Assembly: GCF_003627755.1 (NCBI RefSeq)
Contig: NZ_CP032695.1
Span: 372,001-436,000 of the forward strand
DNA length: 64,000 nucleotides
Reading direction: 5' to 3'
Origin: Rhizobium jaguaris
Lineage (GTDB): Bacteria > Pseudomonadota > Alphaproteobacteria > Rhizobiales > Rhizobiaceae
The notes under the pieces were generated by a model. That model made no database searches, was not told the origin of the DNA, and worked only from the letters and a program-made list of their open reading frames with translations. Positions within the stretch are counted from its first letter, which is position 1; every line of letters starts with the position of its first letter. Positions 1-8,034 of the stretch are shown piece by piece. The translations under genes were made by a program, and so were the position numbers.

Positions 1-808
1 GGCAATGGGAGTTCTTCTCATTGGTGATGTAGACGCGGCCGCCGGGTTTGCAGATGCGATAGAGCTCCCGCAGGATCAGTTCCGGCCGGTCGAAGACCTG
101 CAAGGAATGACGGCAGGTGACGAAATCGAATTGACCTTCGTCGAGCAGCATCTCGGATGCGTCGCCATAGATATATTCGATGCCCTGTATGCCGAAATCG
201 GCAGCGACCTTGCGGGCGTAGGCAAGGCTTGATTTCGAATGGTCGAGCGCGACAAGCCGAGCCGGCTGGAATTCCTTATGCAGCAACACCGCGAAATCAC
301 CGATGCCGCAGCAGATATCGGCGATCGTCAGCCCCTCGCGCATGCCATGCTGCGGCAGGATCGCCTTTTCGTGCTGCCAGGTCATTTTCGTCTGCGTCCG
401 CAGGACGGGAATGAACCCGCCCTCTTCCAGGAAGGTCTGTCCCGGATAGAACGCGCTGTCGTATTGCTCGATGACGATATTGGGACTGATTTCGCGGAGC
501 GCGCTGAACTTACGGGTGGACCAGCCCACGACGCTCGAGGTGATGACGGAAATTTTCAGATCCGGCCTTTCCGCGCAGGCCTTCACCAGAAGGTTCGCCA
601 GCACATGGAAGGCAAGATTGTTGAGGCGGACGAGGCGCTTGACGTTGACGTAGACTGTACCCTTGACCTTGGCGATCGAGGTTTCCATCAAGCGAATGCA
701 GGAATCGAGTTCCTCGACATATTGCGGACGCATCGAGCCGATGATCGAGAACTCCTGATTGTTCTCGTCGAAACGGACCTTGTATGTGCTGCTTGCTGCT
801 TCGGACAT
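1..808 (-). CDS. STAS-like (slr1659-type) domain fused to SAM-dependent methyltransferase, partial at left edge
   Basis: A continuous minus-strand frame from ATG at 808 runs off the window after 269 residues, so the C-terminus is missing. Residues 9-115 resemble the slr1659 family of STAS-like regulators, including the motif GWSTRKFSALREISPN. Residues 135-269 form a class I methyltransferase: motif I is IADICCGIGD, followed by ALDHSKSSLAYARK, an acidic loop YGDASEML and the post-motif CKPGGRVYI. The start overlaps the stop of the upstream gene (TGATG), so the two are probably translationally coupled. The target of methylation cannot be told; a small molecule or a protein are both possible. 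The domain fusion is read directly from the frame; the regulatory role is inference. Confidence 0.8.
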   Translation of the reverse strand, partial: MSEAASSTYKVRFDENNQEFSIIGSMRPQYVEELDSCIRLMETSIAKVKGTVYVNVKRLVRLNNLAFHVLANLLVKACAERPDLKISVITSSVVGWSTRKFSALREISPNIVIEQYDSAFYPGQTFLEEGGFIPVLRTQTKMTWQHEKAILPQHGMREGLTIADICCGIGDFAVLLHKEFQPARLVALDHSKSSLAYARKVAADFGIQGIEYIYGDASEMLLDEGQFDFVTCRHSLQVFDRPELILRELYRICKPGGRVYITNEKNSHC

Positions 809-1335
809 CAATTTACCGCATCTTCCAGCGCCAGCTCGGCGATCAATTTGATGGTGTCGCTGCCGTCGGTTTCGACGGAAATATCGGCCGAATAATCGAC
901 GGCGAGTTCGAACAGGCCGATGCGGGTATCGACCACATCCGATGAAAAGAGCATCTCTCTGTATTTCTCCGTCGCGTCCGGCCCCCTCGCGAGCTCGACG
1001 GTGTCGCGATAGAAGCCCGCCTGGCCGCGGCTGCAGGGAAGGATAAGTTCGACGCGATCGACCGCGCCATTTCGACGCACGGAGCAGCTGAATTTTCCCG
1101 ATCCCTCGTGTGTGCGAAAGATAGTCTCGAGAAGTTCGTTCAGAGCGGAGGAGAAAAGGTTGGAATAGAGCAGCGAGTCGGTGCGGTTGTGGCTGATCAT
1201 GCGCGCCACATAGGAGGAAAGACGATCGCAATGGCTCCAATTCGAACCGAATACGTCAATCTCCATATCGACTTCGATGAGCGATTGAAATTTGGCGGTG
1301 GAAGACGTGTCGTGCGGAAAGGCTGCTATATTCAT
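808..1335 (-). CDS. slr1658-like regulatory protein
   Basis: A 175-residue soluble protein without signal peptide or membrane segment. The segment around residues 50-75 (SNLFSSALNELLETIFR) resembles the helix that carries the N-box in degenerate GHKL ATPases and is typical of the slr1658 family, whose members sit beside slr1659-type STAS proteins. Here the next gene encodes just such a STAS domain, fused to a methyltransferase, which supports the assignment. By analogy with SiaB/RsbW it may bind or phosphorylate the STAS partner, but a complete ATP-binding site (N, G1, G2 boxes) is not evident. Family call is from memory of sequence patterns and should be taken as moderate. Confidence 0.6.
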   Translation of the reverse strand: MNIAAFPHDTSSTAKFQSLIEVDMEIDVFGSNWSHCDRLSSYVARMISHNRTDSLLYSNLFSSALNELLETIFRTHEGSGKFSCSVRRNGAVDRVELILPCSRGQAGFYRDTVELARGPDATEKYREMLFSSDVVDTRIGLFELAVDYSADISVETDGSDTIKLIAELALEDAVN

Positions 1336-1470
1336 TATCCAAAACCAGGATTGAAAAATATGCCAGAAAGTCCTGAAAAAGCGGGAGCAAGTATATTAGG
1401 AATCTAGTAATTGCCGTGTCGAAGACATACGGCAGATCTTTTCTCTGATGGCTAAACTATAGACGGCGGT

Positions 1471-1508
1471 TGACAGTATTATGTCACATGGCGTGTTTAT
1501 TATGACAC
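1471..1508. promoter_or_regulatory. Paired dyads in the divergent promoter region
   Basis: The gap between the divergent genes starting at 1335 (minus) and 1542 (plus) holds TGACA-N6-TGTCA (1471-1486) and GTGT-N8-ACAC (1493-1508). A TTGACA at 1470-1475 overlaps the first dyad and could be a -35 box for the phosphatase gene, though no good -10 is found at 16-18 bases. Possible operator; weak evidence. Confidence 0.3.
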
Positions 1509-1541
1509 CTCGAAACCACCTTTTGGCCCGTTCAATCCGCT

Positions 1542-2489
1542 ATGCAAGATAACCAGGCTTCTACCAGCACGATCGATGACGAACGCCCCCTCGCAACCGC
1601 CGGCAGCGGGGACGCCATGGCGCGGCTGCTTGCGGAAGTTGAGGCGCTTCGTGCCGAGAATAAGGACCTCAAGTTGCTCTACGAGGCGACGATCGAGCAC
1701 GGCGAAGCGGTGGAGGATCAGCTTGCCGAGAGCAACATGCTGCTTCAGCGCGTCCAGGCGCGCCTGGAAGAAGAATTGAACGATGCGCTGCGTTATGTCC
1801 TGTCGCTGTTGCCACAGCCGCGGCAAAGCGGCCCGCGCGCCGACTGGATGCTCGTTCCTTCGACGGAGCTTGGCGGCGATTCCTTTGGATATCACGATAT
1901 CGATGCGGATCATTTTGCCATTTATCTGCTCGATGTCTGCGGTCACGGTGTCGGCGCCGCGCTCTTGTCCGCATCCGTCATCAATGTCCTGAGAGCCTCG
2001 GCTCTTCCCAATGCCGATTTTCGCGATCCGTCGGCGGTGCTTGCCGGTTTGAACGCGGCCTTTCCGATGGAAAAGCAGAACAATATGTTCTTCACCATCT
2101 GGTACGGCGTGTATCAGCGATCGACCGGACAGCTTGTCTTTTCAAGCGGCGGGCATCCGCCTGCGATCCTGCTCCATGAAATGCCGGATGGTTCCGTCAG
2201 CACCGATCTCCTAATCGGCAGCGGCGGCATGGCGATCGGCGCGATCGCCGATCTGGACTATGATGCATCGACCGTCCTCGTGCAGCCGGGCGACCGTCTG
2301 CTGGTGCTGAGCGACGGGACTTATGAAATCGGGACCGACGGCAGTGAACCTCTAACCTTCCAGGATATTCTCGATTTTACGCGGAAGCCGGGTGGTGATG
2401 AGCCGGCGGCCGTTCTCGCCTGGGCGCGTGCGATCAACGGAAGCGAAACGCTTCCCGACGATTTTTCGTTTCTGCGCGTCGAGTTCTAG
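1542..2489 (+). CDS. SpoIIE/RsbU-type PP2C protein phosphatase
   Basis: A 315-residue protein with an N-terminal coiled coil (about residues 28-85) and a PPM/SpoIIE phosphatase domain (about 95-315). Metal-binding aspartates are visible in GGDSFGYHD (Asp113) and LLDVCGHG (Asp131), with SSGGHPPAIL and LSDGTYE later in the fold and a closing DDFSFLRVEF. Such enzymes dephosphorylate STAS anti-sigma antagonists and so free them to bind their kinase. A STAS protein and an RsbW-like ATPase are encoded just downstream on the other strand, which fits a partner-switching circuit. There is no sensor or membrane domain, only the coiled coil, so the input is probably a protein contact. No clear Shine-Dalgarno precedes the ATG at 1542. 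Confidence 0.85.
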   Translation: MQDNQASTSTIDDERPLATAGSGDAMARLLAEVEALRAENKDLKLLYEATIEHGEAVEDQLAESNMLLQRVQARLEEELNDALRYVLSLLPQPRQSGPRADWMLVPSTELGGDSFGYHDIDADHFAIYLLDVCGHGVGAALLSASVINVLRASALPNADFRDPSAVLAGLNAAFPMEKQNNMFFTIWYGVYQRSTGQLVFSSGGHPPAILLHEMPDGSVSTDLLIGSGGMAIGAIADLDYDASTVLVQPGDRLLVLSDGTYEIGTDGSEPLTFQDILDFTRKPGGDEPAAVLAWARAINGSETLPDDFSFLRVEF

Positions 2490-2561
2490 GGGAATTCCCG
2501 GAGAAGCGGCCAGCGATCTTCCCGTCCGAAATTGCAGAAAAATAAAGAAATTGAGCCTTAC

Positions 2562-2990
2562 CTACAAGGGCAGCACCAGTTCGGTGATGTTGGCGGAGCC
2601 TTCCCTTCGGCTCTCTACGGACCGTGCGAATTCATGGACGAGGAACAGTCCAAGGCCGCCGATCTCCATGCTTTCAATATCCGCGTCGGAAGACGGTGCT
2701 TTCGGCGGCTGCGTTAGGTCGAAGGCTGCCGCGTGGTCTCGTATCGTCAGCCGGACGTCCGCCCCTAGTCGCTCCGCCGTTATGACGATGAGGTCGCCGA
2801 CGCCGTCCTGGTAGCCGTAACGGACGAGATTGGTGAACAATTCTTCCGTGACCAGGAACAGGCGATTCTTTATATCGTCTGATAGACCGTTGCTGTCGAC
2901 GAAGGATTCGAGACCACGGTAGATCTCCGTCAGCTGCTCCAACCTATTGTCGACGGATATTTCGCAGATCATGCGTGTCATCGATGTCAC
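2562..2990 (-). CDS. RsbW/SpoIIAB-like serine kinase (HATPase_c)
   Basis: A 142-residue single-domain GHKL ATPase. The N-box is VTEELFTNLVRYGY (Glu and Asn present) and the G2 glycine motif is GGLGLFLV near the C-terminus. The G1 box reads IRDHAAAFD, where kinases usually have D-D/H-G-x-P-F, so the glycine is replaced; other RsbW-like proteins tolerate this. It follows the STAS gene in the same direction with 25 bases between them, so the two probably form one operon. It is expected to bind and phosphorylate that STAS protein. Whether it also binds a sigma factor is unknown, since no sigma gene is in the window. Start 2990 was chosen over in-frame ATGs at 2981 and 2972 only by length. Confidence 0.8.
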   Translation of the reverse strand: MTSMTRMICEISVDNRLEQLTEIYRGLESFVDSNGLSDDIKNRLFLVTEELFTNLVRYGYQDGVGDLIVITAERLGADVRLTIRDHAAAFDLTQPPKAPSSDADIESMEIGGLGLFLVHEFARSVESRREGSANITELVLPL

Positions 2991-3015
2991 GTGTTCCGAC
3001 GTACCTCTTGCCCGC

Positions 3016-3384
3016 CTAGTTCGGTTGCTCGTCGCTCACGGCGGCTTCGGAGATGTCCGCAAGGGCTGTAGCTTTGCTGTCCGCAACGGAGATGATCCGC
3101 AGGAAGCCGGAGACGCGGAGAACCTCGAGCACCGACGTATTGGGTGAAAACAATATGAATTTTCTGCCATAGGGCGCCATCTGTTTGGCGATAATGAGCA
3201 GTGAACGCAGGCCGAAACTGCTGACATAGTCTATTGCCTGCATGTCGACGAGAAGCGGGCCGCTGCCCGTCTCGACATGCGCCCTCAGATGCGTCTCGAA
3301 GGATTTGGCCGTCAATGTGTCGAGCTTTCCCGACGCATGGACGATCGTCGCGCCGTTCTCGAAAGAATCCGCCAGCTCAAGCAT
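3016..3384 (-). CDS. STAS-domain anti-sigma factor antagonist (RsbV/SpoIIAA-like)
   Basis: A 122-residue STAS protein. The phosphoacceptor region reads MQAIDYVSSFGLRSLL, with serines where SpoIIAA and RsbV are phosphorylated. GGGAAGG lies 8-13 bases before the ATG at 3384. It is the first gene of a two-gene minus-strand operon with the RsbW-like ATPase, and it lies head to head with tssA (3586), so its promoter region is shared with the T6SS cluster. Expected role: unphosphorylated form binds the RsbW-like kinase; the SpoIIE-type phosphatase at 1542 restores that form. Confidence 0.85.
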   Translation of the reverse strand: MLELADSFENGATIVHASGKLDTLTAKSFETHLRAHVETGSGPLLVDMQAIDYVSSFGLRSLLIIAKQMAPYGRKFILFSPNTSVLEVLRVSGFLRIISVADSKATALADISEAAVSDEQPN

Positions 3385-3585
3385 TCACCAGTGCCTTCCC
3401 GTTGATCTACGCCCGTCGTGATACTCCGCGCGTACGCCGTCGCAGGCGGATGAAGCGCTTCGAATGCCACTTCATAGAAGTTACAATTTACACGACTATG
3501 ACGTTGTTTCGTTTTGCTTCATTGCCGCAATCTTCCTTTTCATCAGCGCCTGTCGCCGTTTCCCGGTTGGCAGCCGGAGATATTT

Positions 3586-5280
3586 ATGACGGACATCGAT
3601 CTTGCTCTTCTTCTCGATGATTCTCGCGCCGACATCGGCGCTCTTCCGATCGAGCCGACGCCCTCCGGCGAGGATCTGCGCGGCGAACCGGAATTCGAAA
3701 TTCTGGAAACGGAATTCCGCAAGATCGAAACGGGCGGTCCGACTGCGGTCGACTGGAAGCTTTTGAACGGAAAGACGCTGGAAATTCTGCAGGGCCGTTC
3801 GAAGGATCTCGTCCTGGCCTCCCGGCTCGTCTACGGACTGTATCGCGAGGAAGGCTATCGCGGCATGGCGGTCGGGATCAGCATCTTGCGCGGTATGGTG
3901 GCGGATCATTGGGAGGGCATGTTTCCTCCGCTCAGCCGCGAACGCGGAAGGGCAGGGACGCTCGATTGGATGGCGGAAAAGCTGGCGACCACCGTCGAAA
4001 GTGAGCCGCCCGCCGAAGACAGGAAGGTTTTTGCTCTGGTTGCATATGACCGCCTTGTCGAGCTCGACACGCTTCTTTCAGAAAAACTGAAGAAATATCC
4101 AGTGGCGATGGGACCGCTCGTGCGCGCCCTGCGTCCGCATAGCCGGGAGGCGCGGCAGTCCATCGAAGCCCAGGCTGCGCGCGAAGCCGAGGCGGAAAGG
4201 GCTGCGGCTGAGCCGCCTTCCGTCGCTGCACCCGTTGATGCGCCGCAACCCTCCACCCCAGCCGAAACGCCGCCTCCGGCGCCGGCGGTGGCTGTTGCGC
4301 CCCCACCACCGTCCCGGCCGTCGCCCGCTTCTTCCGCCGCCGTGGTCGCCATGCCGGCCGTGCCAGAGATAGGTGTCGGCGAAGGCGCGGAAAAAGCATT
4401 GCAAACGCTCTTCAGCACCGCTGCGCGCATCGCGACCGCGGTTCGGCAGGAGGCGCCGGCCGATGCCCGCGTCTATCTCAGCGCTCGCCTTGCCATCTGG
4501 GGTGAGATCGACCGACTCCCGCCCGAGAGAGCCGGAAAGACGGCGTTGCCGCCGCCGCAGCCGAACCGGCTTGCCGAAATCAAGGCCTTGCAAGCTGCCG
4601 GAAACCACCAGGATTTGCTGATGTCGGCCGAGAGCGCATTCTTTTCGTCGCCCTTCTGGCTCGATGCGCAATATATGATCGCGCAATCGATGCAGGCGCT
4701 TGGCGCCCAATATGATCAGGCGCGCGTCGCGGTCATCGGCGAACTTGCGCTGTTCTTGAAGAGAGTGCCGGGTCTCCCGCAGCTCTCGTTCAGCGACGGC
4801 ACGCCATTTGCCAGCGCCGAAACCATCGCCTGGATTGCCGGGGAGGTCGAGGCCGGCGACGGTGCGAGTGCATCGGGTTCCGACATTGATATCGCGAAGG
4901 CAGAGGCCACCAAGCTCGCACAGCAGGGCCAGATCCTTCTGGGCCTGAAGCTTCTGGCAGATTTTGCGCAAGGGCGGCATGGCGAGCGCGACCGCTTCCT
5001 TGCCCGGCTCGAAGTCGGCGAATATTGCCTGCGTTTCGATCTGCTGCAGCCTCTTCTAGCGCTTGTGGTTAAGCTTGAAACCGTCGCCGAAAAGAGCGGC
5101 CTTGCGCATTGGGAACCGCAATTGGCGGCAGCACTCGCCAATTTGTCCTGGCGAGCGCTCGACCACAAGAATGCGAAACGCTTCTTCGATGAGGGCGAGT
5201 TGCTGGAAAGGAAGAGCGCGATCGTCTCGACACTCGCAGGCCTCGATATGGTCATGGCGGCACGTTTTTCATTGCCGTGA
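3586..5280 (+). CDS. tssA: Type VI secretion protein TssA (ImpA)
   Basis: 564 residues. The N-terminal ImpA domain (about 1-160) has the family features PSGEDLR and DHWEGMFPP. A proline/alanine-rich linker follows (about 190-270), then a C-terminal helical domain. TssA proteins cap or prime the growing sheath and contact the baseplate. ATG 3586 is preferred over an upstream TTG at 3514 because GGAG lies 9 bases before it and the homologous protein begins with MTDIDLALLL. It is the first gene of the T6SS cluster; 160 bases separate it from tssB, so tssB may have its own promoter. Confidence 0.92.
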   Translation: MTDIDLALLLDDSRADIGALPIEPTPSGEDLRGEPEFEILETEFRKIETGGPTAVDWKLLNGKTLEILQGRSKDLVLASRLVYGLYREEGYRGMAVGISILRGMVADHWEGMFPPLSRERGRAGTLDWMAEKLATTVESEPPAEDRKVFALVAYDRLVELDTLLSEKLKKYPVAMGPLVRALRPHSREARQSIEAQAAREAEAERAAAEPPSVAAPVDAPQPSTPAETPPPAPAVAVAPPPPSRPSPASSAAVVAMPAVPEIGVGEGAEKALQTLFSTAARIATAVRQEAPADARVYLSARLAIWGEIDRLPPERAGKTALPPPQPNRLAEIKALQAAGNHQDLLMSAESAFFSSPFWLDAQYMIAQSMQALGAQYDQARVAVIGELALFLKRVPGLPQLSFSDGTPFASAETIAWIAGEVEAGDGASASGSDIDIAKAEATKLAQQGQILLGLKLLADFAQGRHGERDRFLARLEVGEYCLRFDLLQPLLALVVKLETVAEKSGLAHWEPQLAAALANLSWRALDHKNAKRFFDEGELLERKSAIVSTLAGLDMVMAARFSLP

Positions 5281-5410
5281 CAAAAGCGTTGTAAAACTGA
5301 CATTTCAATCAGTCATTATCCCCAAGGCCTCATTTCGGGCTACGCAATACGCACTATACTGACCGGCAAGCTTCGGCGCCCCGGCATCTATACTTAATGT
5401 TTGTTTTCAT

Positions 5411-5428
5411 ATGCCTCGAGACAGGCAT
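5411..5428. promoter_or_regulatory. Short dyad in tssB leader
   Basis: ATGCCT-N6-AGGCAT lies 16 bases before the tssB start, in the 160-base gap after tssA. A TATACT box occurs near 5354. The dyad may be an operator or an RNA hairpin in the tssB leader. Weak evidence. Confidence 0.25.
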
Positions 5429-5444
5429 GGATTGGGATTAGGTG

Positions 5445-5957
5445 ATGGCGAACGAATCGTCTGTTGCGCCGAAAGAGCGCGTCAATATCCGCTACAAACC
5501 AGCCACCGGCGATGCGAAGGAAGAAGTCGAACTTCCGCTGAAGATGGTATTCCTCGCAGACTATACGATGCGCGCCGATGACACGCCGGTCGAAGATCGT
5601 TCCTTGATCAATGTGAACAAGGAAAACTTCAACGAGGTCATGAAGAGCCACAATCTGTCGCTCGATATGTCCGTCGACAACAAGCTCGTGGACGAGAGCA
5701 GCGAAGAAGGCCAGATGACCGTCTCGCTGAAATTCGACAACCTTAACGATTTCACGCCGGAAGCGATCGCCCGCCAAACGCCGGAACTCAAGAAGCTTCT
5801 TGAGCTGCGTGAAGCACTGGTTGCGCTGAAGGGTCCGCTCGGCAACGTCCCAGCCTTCCGCAAGGCGATCCAGGGCGTGCTCGGAGACGACGACGCCCGC
5901 GAAAAGCTTCTCGCGGAACTGATTGCCCATACTGAATCCTCCAAAAAAGATCAGTGA
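5445..5957 (+). CDS. tssB: T6SS contractile sheath small subunit TssB (ImpB)
   Basis: 170 residues, the usual length. The N-terminus contains KERVNIRYKP and the C-terminal helix region contains TPELKKLLELREAL, both typical of TssB/VipA. TssB pairs with TssC to build the contractile sheath in the cytoplasm. A GTG at 5442 is directly before the ATG at 5445; the ATG is preferred, with GGGA 7 bases upstream. The gene is followed by tssC after 86 bases. Confidence 0.95.
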   Translation: MANESSVAPKERVNIRYKPATGDAKEEVELPLKMVFLADYTMRADDTPVEDRSLINVNKENFNEVMKSHNLSLDMSVDNKLVDESSEEGQMTVSLKFDNLNDFTPEAIARQTPELKKLLELREALVALKGPLGNVPAFRKAIQGVLGDDDAREKLLAELIAHTESSKKDQ

Positions 5958-6043
5958 ACGGATCTCCGCTGTGCCGGGCCCGGCCTGTGGAGTTCGAGGA
6001 CTGAACTCACGTTTTTGATGACGACCGAATAAAGGCTCACACG

Positions 6044-7528
6044 ATGTCTGAGAGAGAGACGGCGCAGCAAGTCGAGACCACCTACCAGGAAGCGGAGGGA
6101 TCCCTCCTCGACCAGATCCTGCAGGAAACCAAGCTTTCCCCGAGCGACGATGGCTATGATATCGCCAAGAAGGGTGTCAGCGCCTTCATCGCCGAACTGC
6201 TGAAGCCGACGCGTGCCGACAGCACCGTCAACAGCGCCGCGATCGACCAGATGATCGCCGAAATCGACATGAAACTGTCGGCCCAGGTCGACGAAGTCCT
6301 CCACAATAAGGACTTCATGACGCTGGAATCGACCTGGCGCAGCCTCCGCTTCGCTGTCGACCGCACCGATTTCCGCCAGAACATCAAGATCGAGATCATG
6401 AACGTCTCGAAGGCCGATCTGCTGACCGACTTCGAGGACAGCCCGGAAGTGGCGAAGTCCGGCCTCTACAAGCATATCTACACTGCGGAATACGGCCAAT
6501 TCGGTGGCCAGCCGGTCGGTGCCGTCGTCTGCGACTATGCCTTCGGCCCCGGCGCCCAGGATGTGAAGCTCGCTCAATATTGCGCCAGTGTCGGTGCCAT
6601 GTCGCACGCGCCCTTCATCGCCGGCGCCGCACCGTCGATGTTCGGCGTCGACAGCTTCGAAGAGATCCCGAACCTCAAGGATATGGAATCGATTTTCGAA
6701 GGCCCAAAATACGCCAAATGGAATGGCTTCCGCGAATCCGAAGACGCCCGCTACTTCGGCCTGGCAATGCCGCGTTTCCTTCTGCGCACGCCCTACGGTT
6801 CGGAAACGGTTCCGGTCAAGGCCTTCAATTATGAAGAGCGTGCCGAGGGCCGCACCGAGAATTACCTCTGGGGCAATGCCGCGATCGCCCTTGTCACCCG
6901 CATGACCGATAGCTTTGCCAACTATCGCTGGTGCCCGAATATCATCGGCCCGCAGTCCGGTGGTGCCGTCGAGGACCTGCCGGTCCACACCTTTGAGGCA
7001 ATGGGCCAGCTTCAGAGCAAGATTCCGACGGAAGTGTTGATTTCCGACCGCAAGGAATATGAACTGGCCGAGCAGGGCTTCATCTCGCTCACCATGCGCA
7101 AGGGCAGCGACAATGCCGCCTTCTTCTCGGCAAATTCGGTGCAGAAGCCGAAATTCTTCGGCAACTCCGCCGAGGGCAAGAATGCCGAACTGAACTACCG
7201 GCTCGGCACGCAGCTTCCCTACATGATGATCGTCAATCGCCTGGCGCATTACATCAAGGTGCTCCAGCGCGAAAATATCGGTAGCTGGAAGAACCGCGGC
7301 GAACTCGAAAACGAGCTCAACAACTGGATCCGCCAGTATGTGTCGGACCAGGACAATCCGTCGGCCGACGTCCGTTCGCGCCGTCCGCTTCGTAAGGCGC
7401 AGATTACCGTTTCGGATGTCGATGGCGAACCGGGCTGGTACAGCGTCGGCATGTCCGTTCAGCCGCATTTCAAATATATGGGCGCGGATTTCACCCTCTC
7501 CCTGAAGGGTAAGCTGGACAAGGCCTGA
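6044..7528 (+). CDS. tssC: T6SS contractile sheath large subunit TssC (ImpC)
   Basis: 494 residues, typical for TssC/VipB. Family signatures are WRSLRFAVDRTDFR in the N-terminal third, the central GAAPSMFG, and the highly conserved NIIGPQSGGAVEDLPVH. It assembles with TssB into the sheath. The next gene is tssE with a 79-base gap; no hcp gene or second tssC-like gene lies between them, unlike many imp clusters. A 597-codon antisense frame covers this gene but is a codon-bias shadow. Confidence 0.96.
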   Translation: MSERETAQQVETTYQEAEGSLLDQILQETKLSPSDDGYDIAKKGVSAFIAELLKPTRADSTVNSAAIDQMIAEIDMKLSAQVDEVLHNKDFMTLESTWRSLRFAVDRTDFRQNIKIEIMNVSKADLLTDFEDSPEVAKSGLYKHIYTAEYGQFGGQPVGAVVCDYAFGPGAQDVKLAQYCASVGAMSHAPFIAGAAPSMFGVDSFEEIPNLKDMESIFEGPKYAKWNGFRESEDARYFGLAMPRFLLRTPYGSETVPVKAFNYEERAEGRTENYLWGNAAIALVTRMTDSFANYRWCPNIIGPQSGGAVEDLPVHTFEAMGQLQSKIPTEVLISDRKEYELAEQGFISLTMRKGSDNAAFFSANSVQKPKFFGNSAEGKNAELNYRLGTQLPYMMIVNRLAHYIKVLQRENIGSWKNRGELENELNNWIRQYVSDQDNPSADVRSRRPLRKAQITVSDVDGEPGWYSVGMSVQPHFKYMGADFTLSLKGKLDKA

Positions 7529-7607
7529 AGCGCGCTTTGAGTGCCGCCGCCGGCCCTGAAACGAGGCAATCTTGCCCGCTGGAGCCGGCGTCGGAAGGGA
7601 GTTGGGA

Positions 7608-8021
7608 ATGGTATCGGTTAGTTTGTTGCAACGTCTTGAGCGTGATGATGTCGTTGGCGGATCAGGTTCTACCGTCAACGACGACACTGCAATCATGAAC
7701 AGCGTGCTCAGCAACCTGCGGTCTCTCCTAAACAGTCGCCGCAATTGCTGTGAGACCCGTCCCGATTACGGCTTGCAGGATTTCAACGCGACAGAGGACT
7801 ACCGCAGTTCGATCCCGCTGATTGCCAGGGATGTCGAACGACAGATCAGGCTGTTCGAGCCGCGTATCCGCAACGTCATCGTCCGGGCGGTCGAGGACAA
7901 GACCCAGCTGTCCCAGCTGATCTTCCACATCAACGGCGAACTCGCTCACGGCGACCGCACCGTGCGAATTTCCTTCGATTCCGTCCTCGGCAGCGACGGC
8001 TATATGCGTCTCAACGGATAG
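7608..8021 (+). CDS. tssE: T6SS baseplate protein TssE (gp25-like, ImpF)
   Basis: 137 residues with a gp25-like fold: a variable N-terminus, then TRPDYGLQDFN and the conserved region SIPLIARDVERQIRLFEPRI. TssE is the baseplate wedge protein homologous to phage T4 gp25. The ATG at 7608 is chosen because GGGAGTTGGGA stands directly before it; an in-frame TTG at 7572 would add 12 residues with no homology. Thirteen bases separate it from tssF. Confidence 0.92.
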   Translation: MVSVSLLQRLERDDVVGGSGSTVNDDTAIMNSVLSNLRSLLNSRRNCCETRPDYGLQDFNATEDYRSSIPLIARDVERQIRLFEPRIRNVIVRAVEDKTQLSQLIFHINGELAHGDRTVRISFDSVLGSDGYMRLNG

Positions 8022-8034
8022 AAGGTCGAACCGA

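Noticed and set aside
239..895. 218-codon plus-strand frame at the left edge
   Set aside because: It is antisense to the STAS-methyltransferase fusion, which has clear motifs in the other strand.
5951..7744. 597-codon open frame on the minus strand
   Set aside because: It lies fully antisense to tssC and parts of its neighbours. Long antisense frames are common in high-GC genes; it has no family pattern and no ribosome site.
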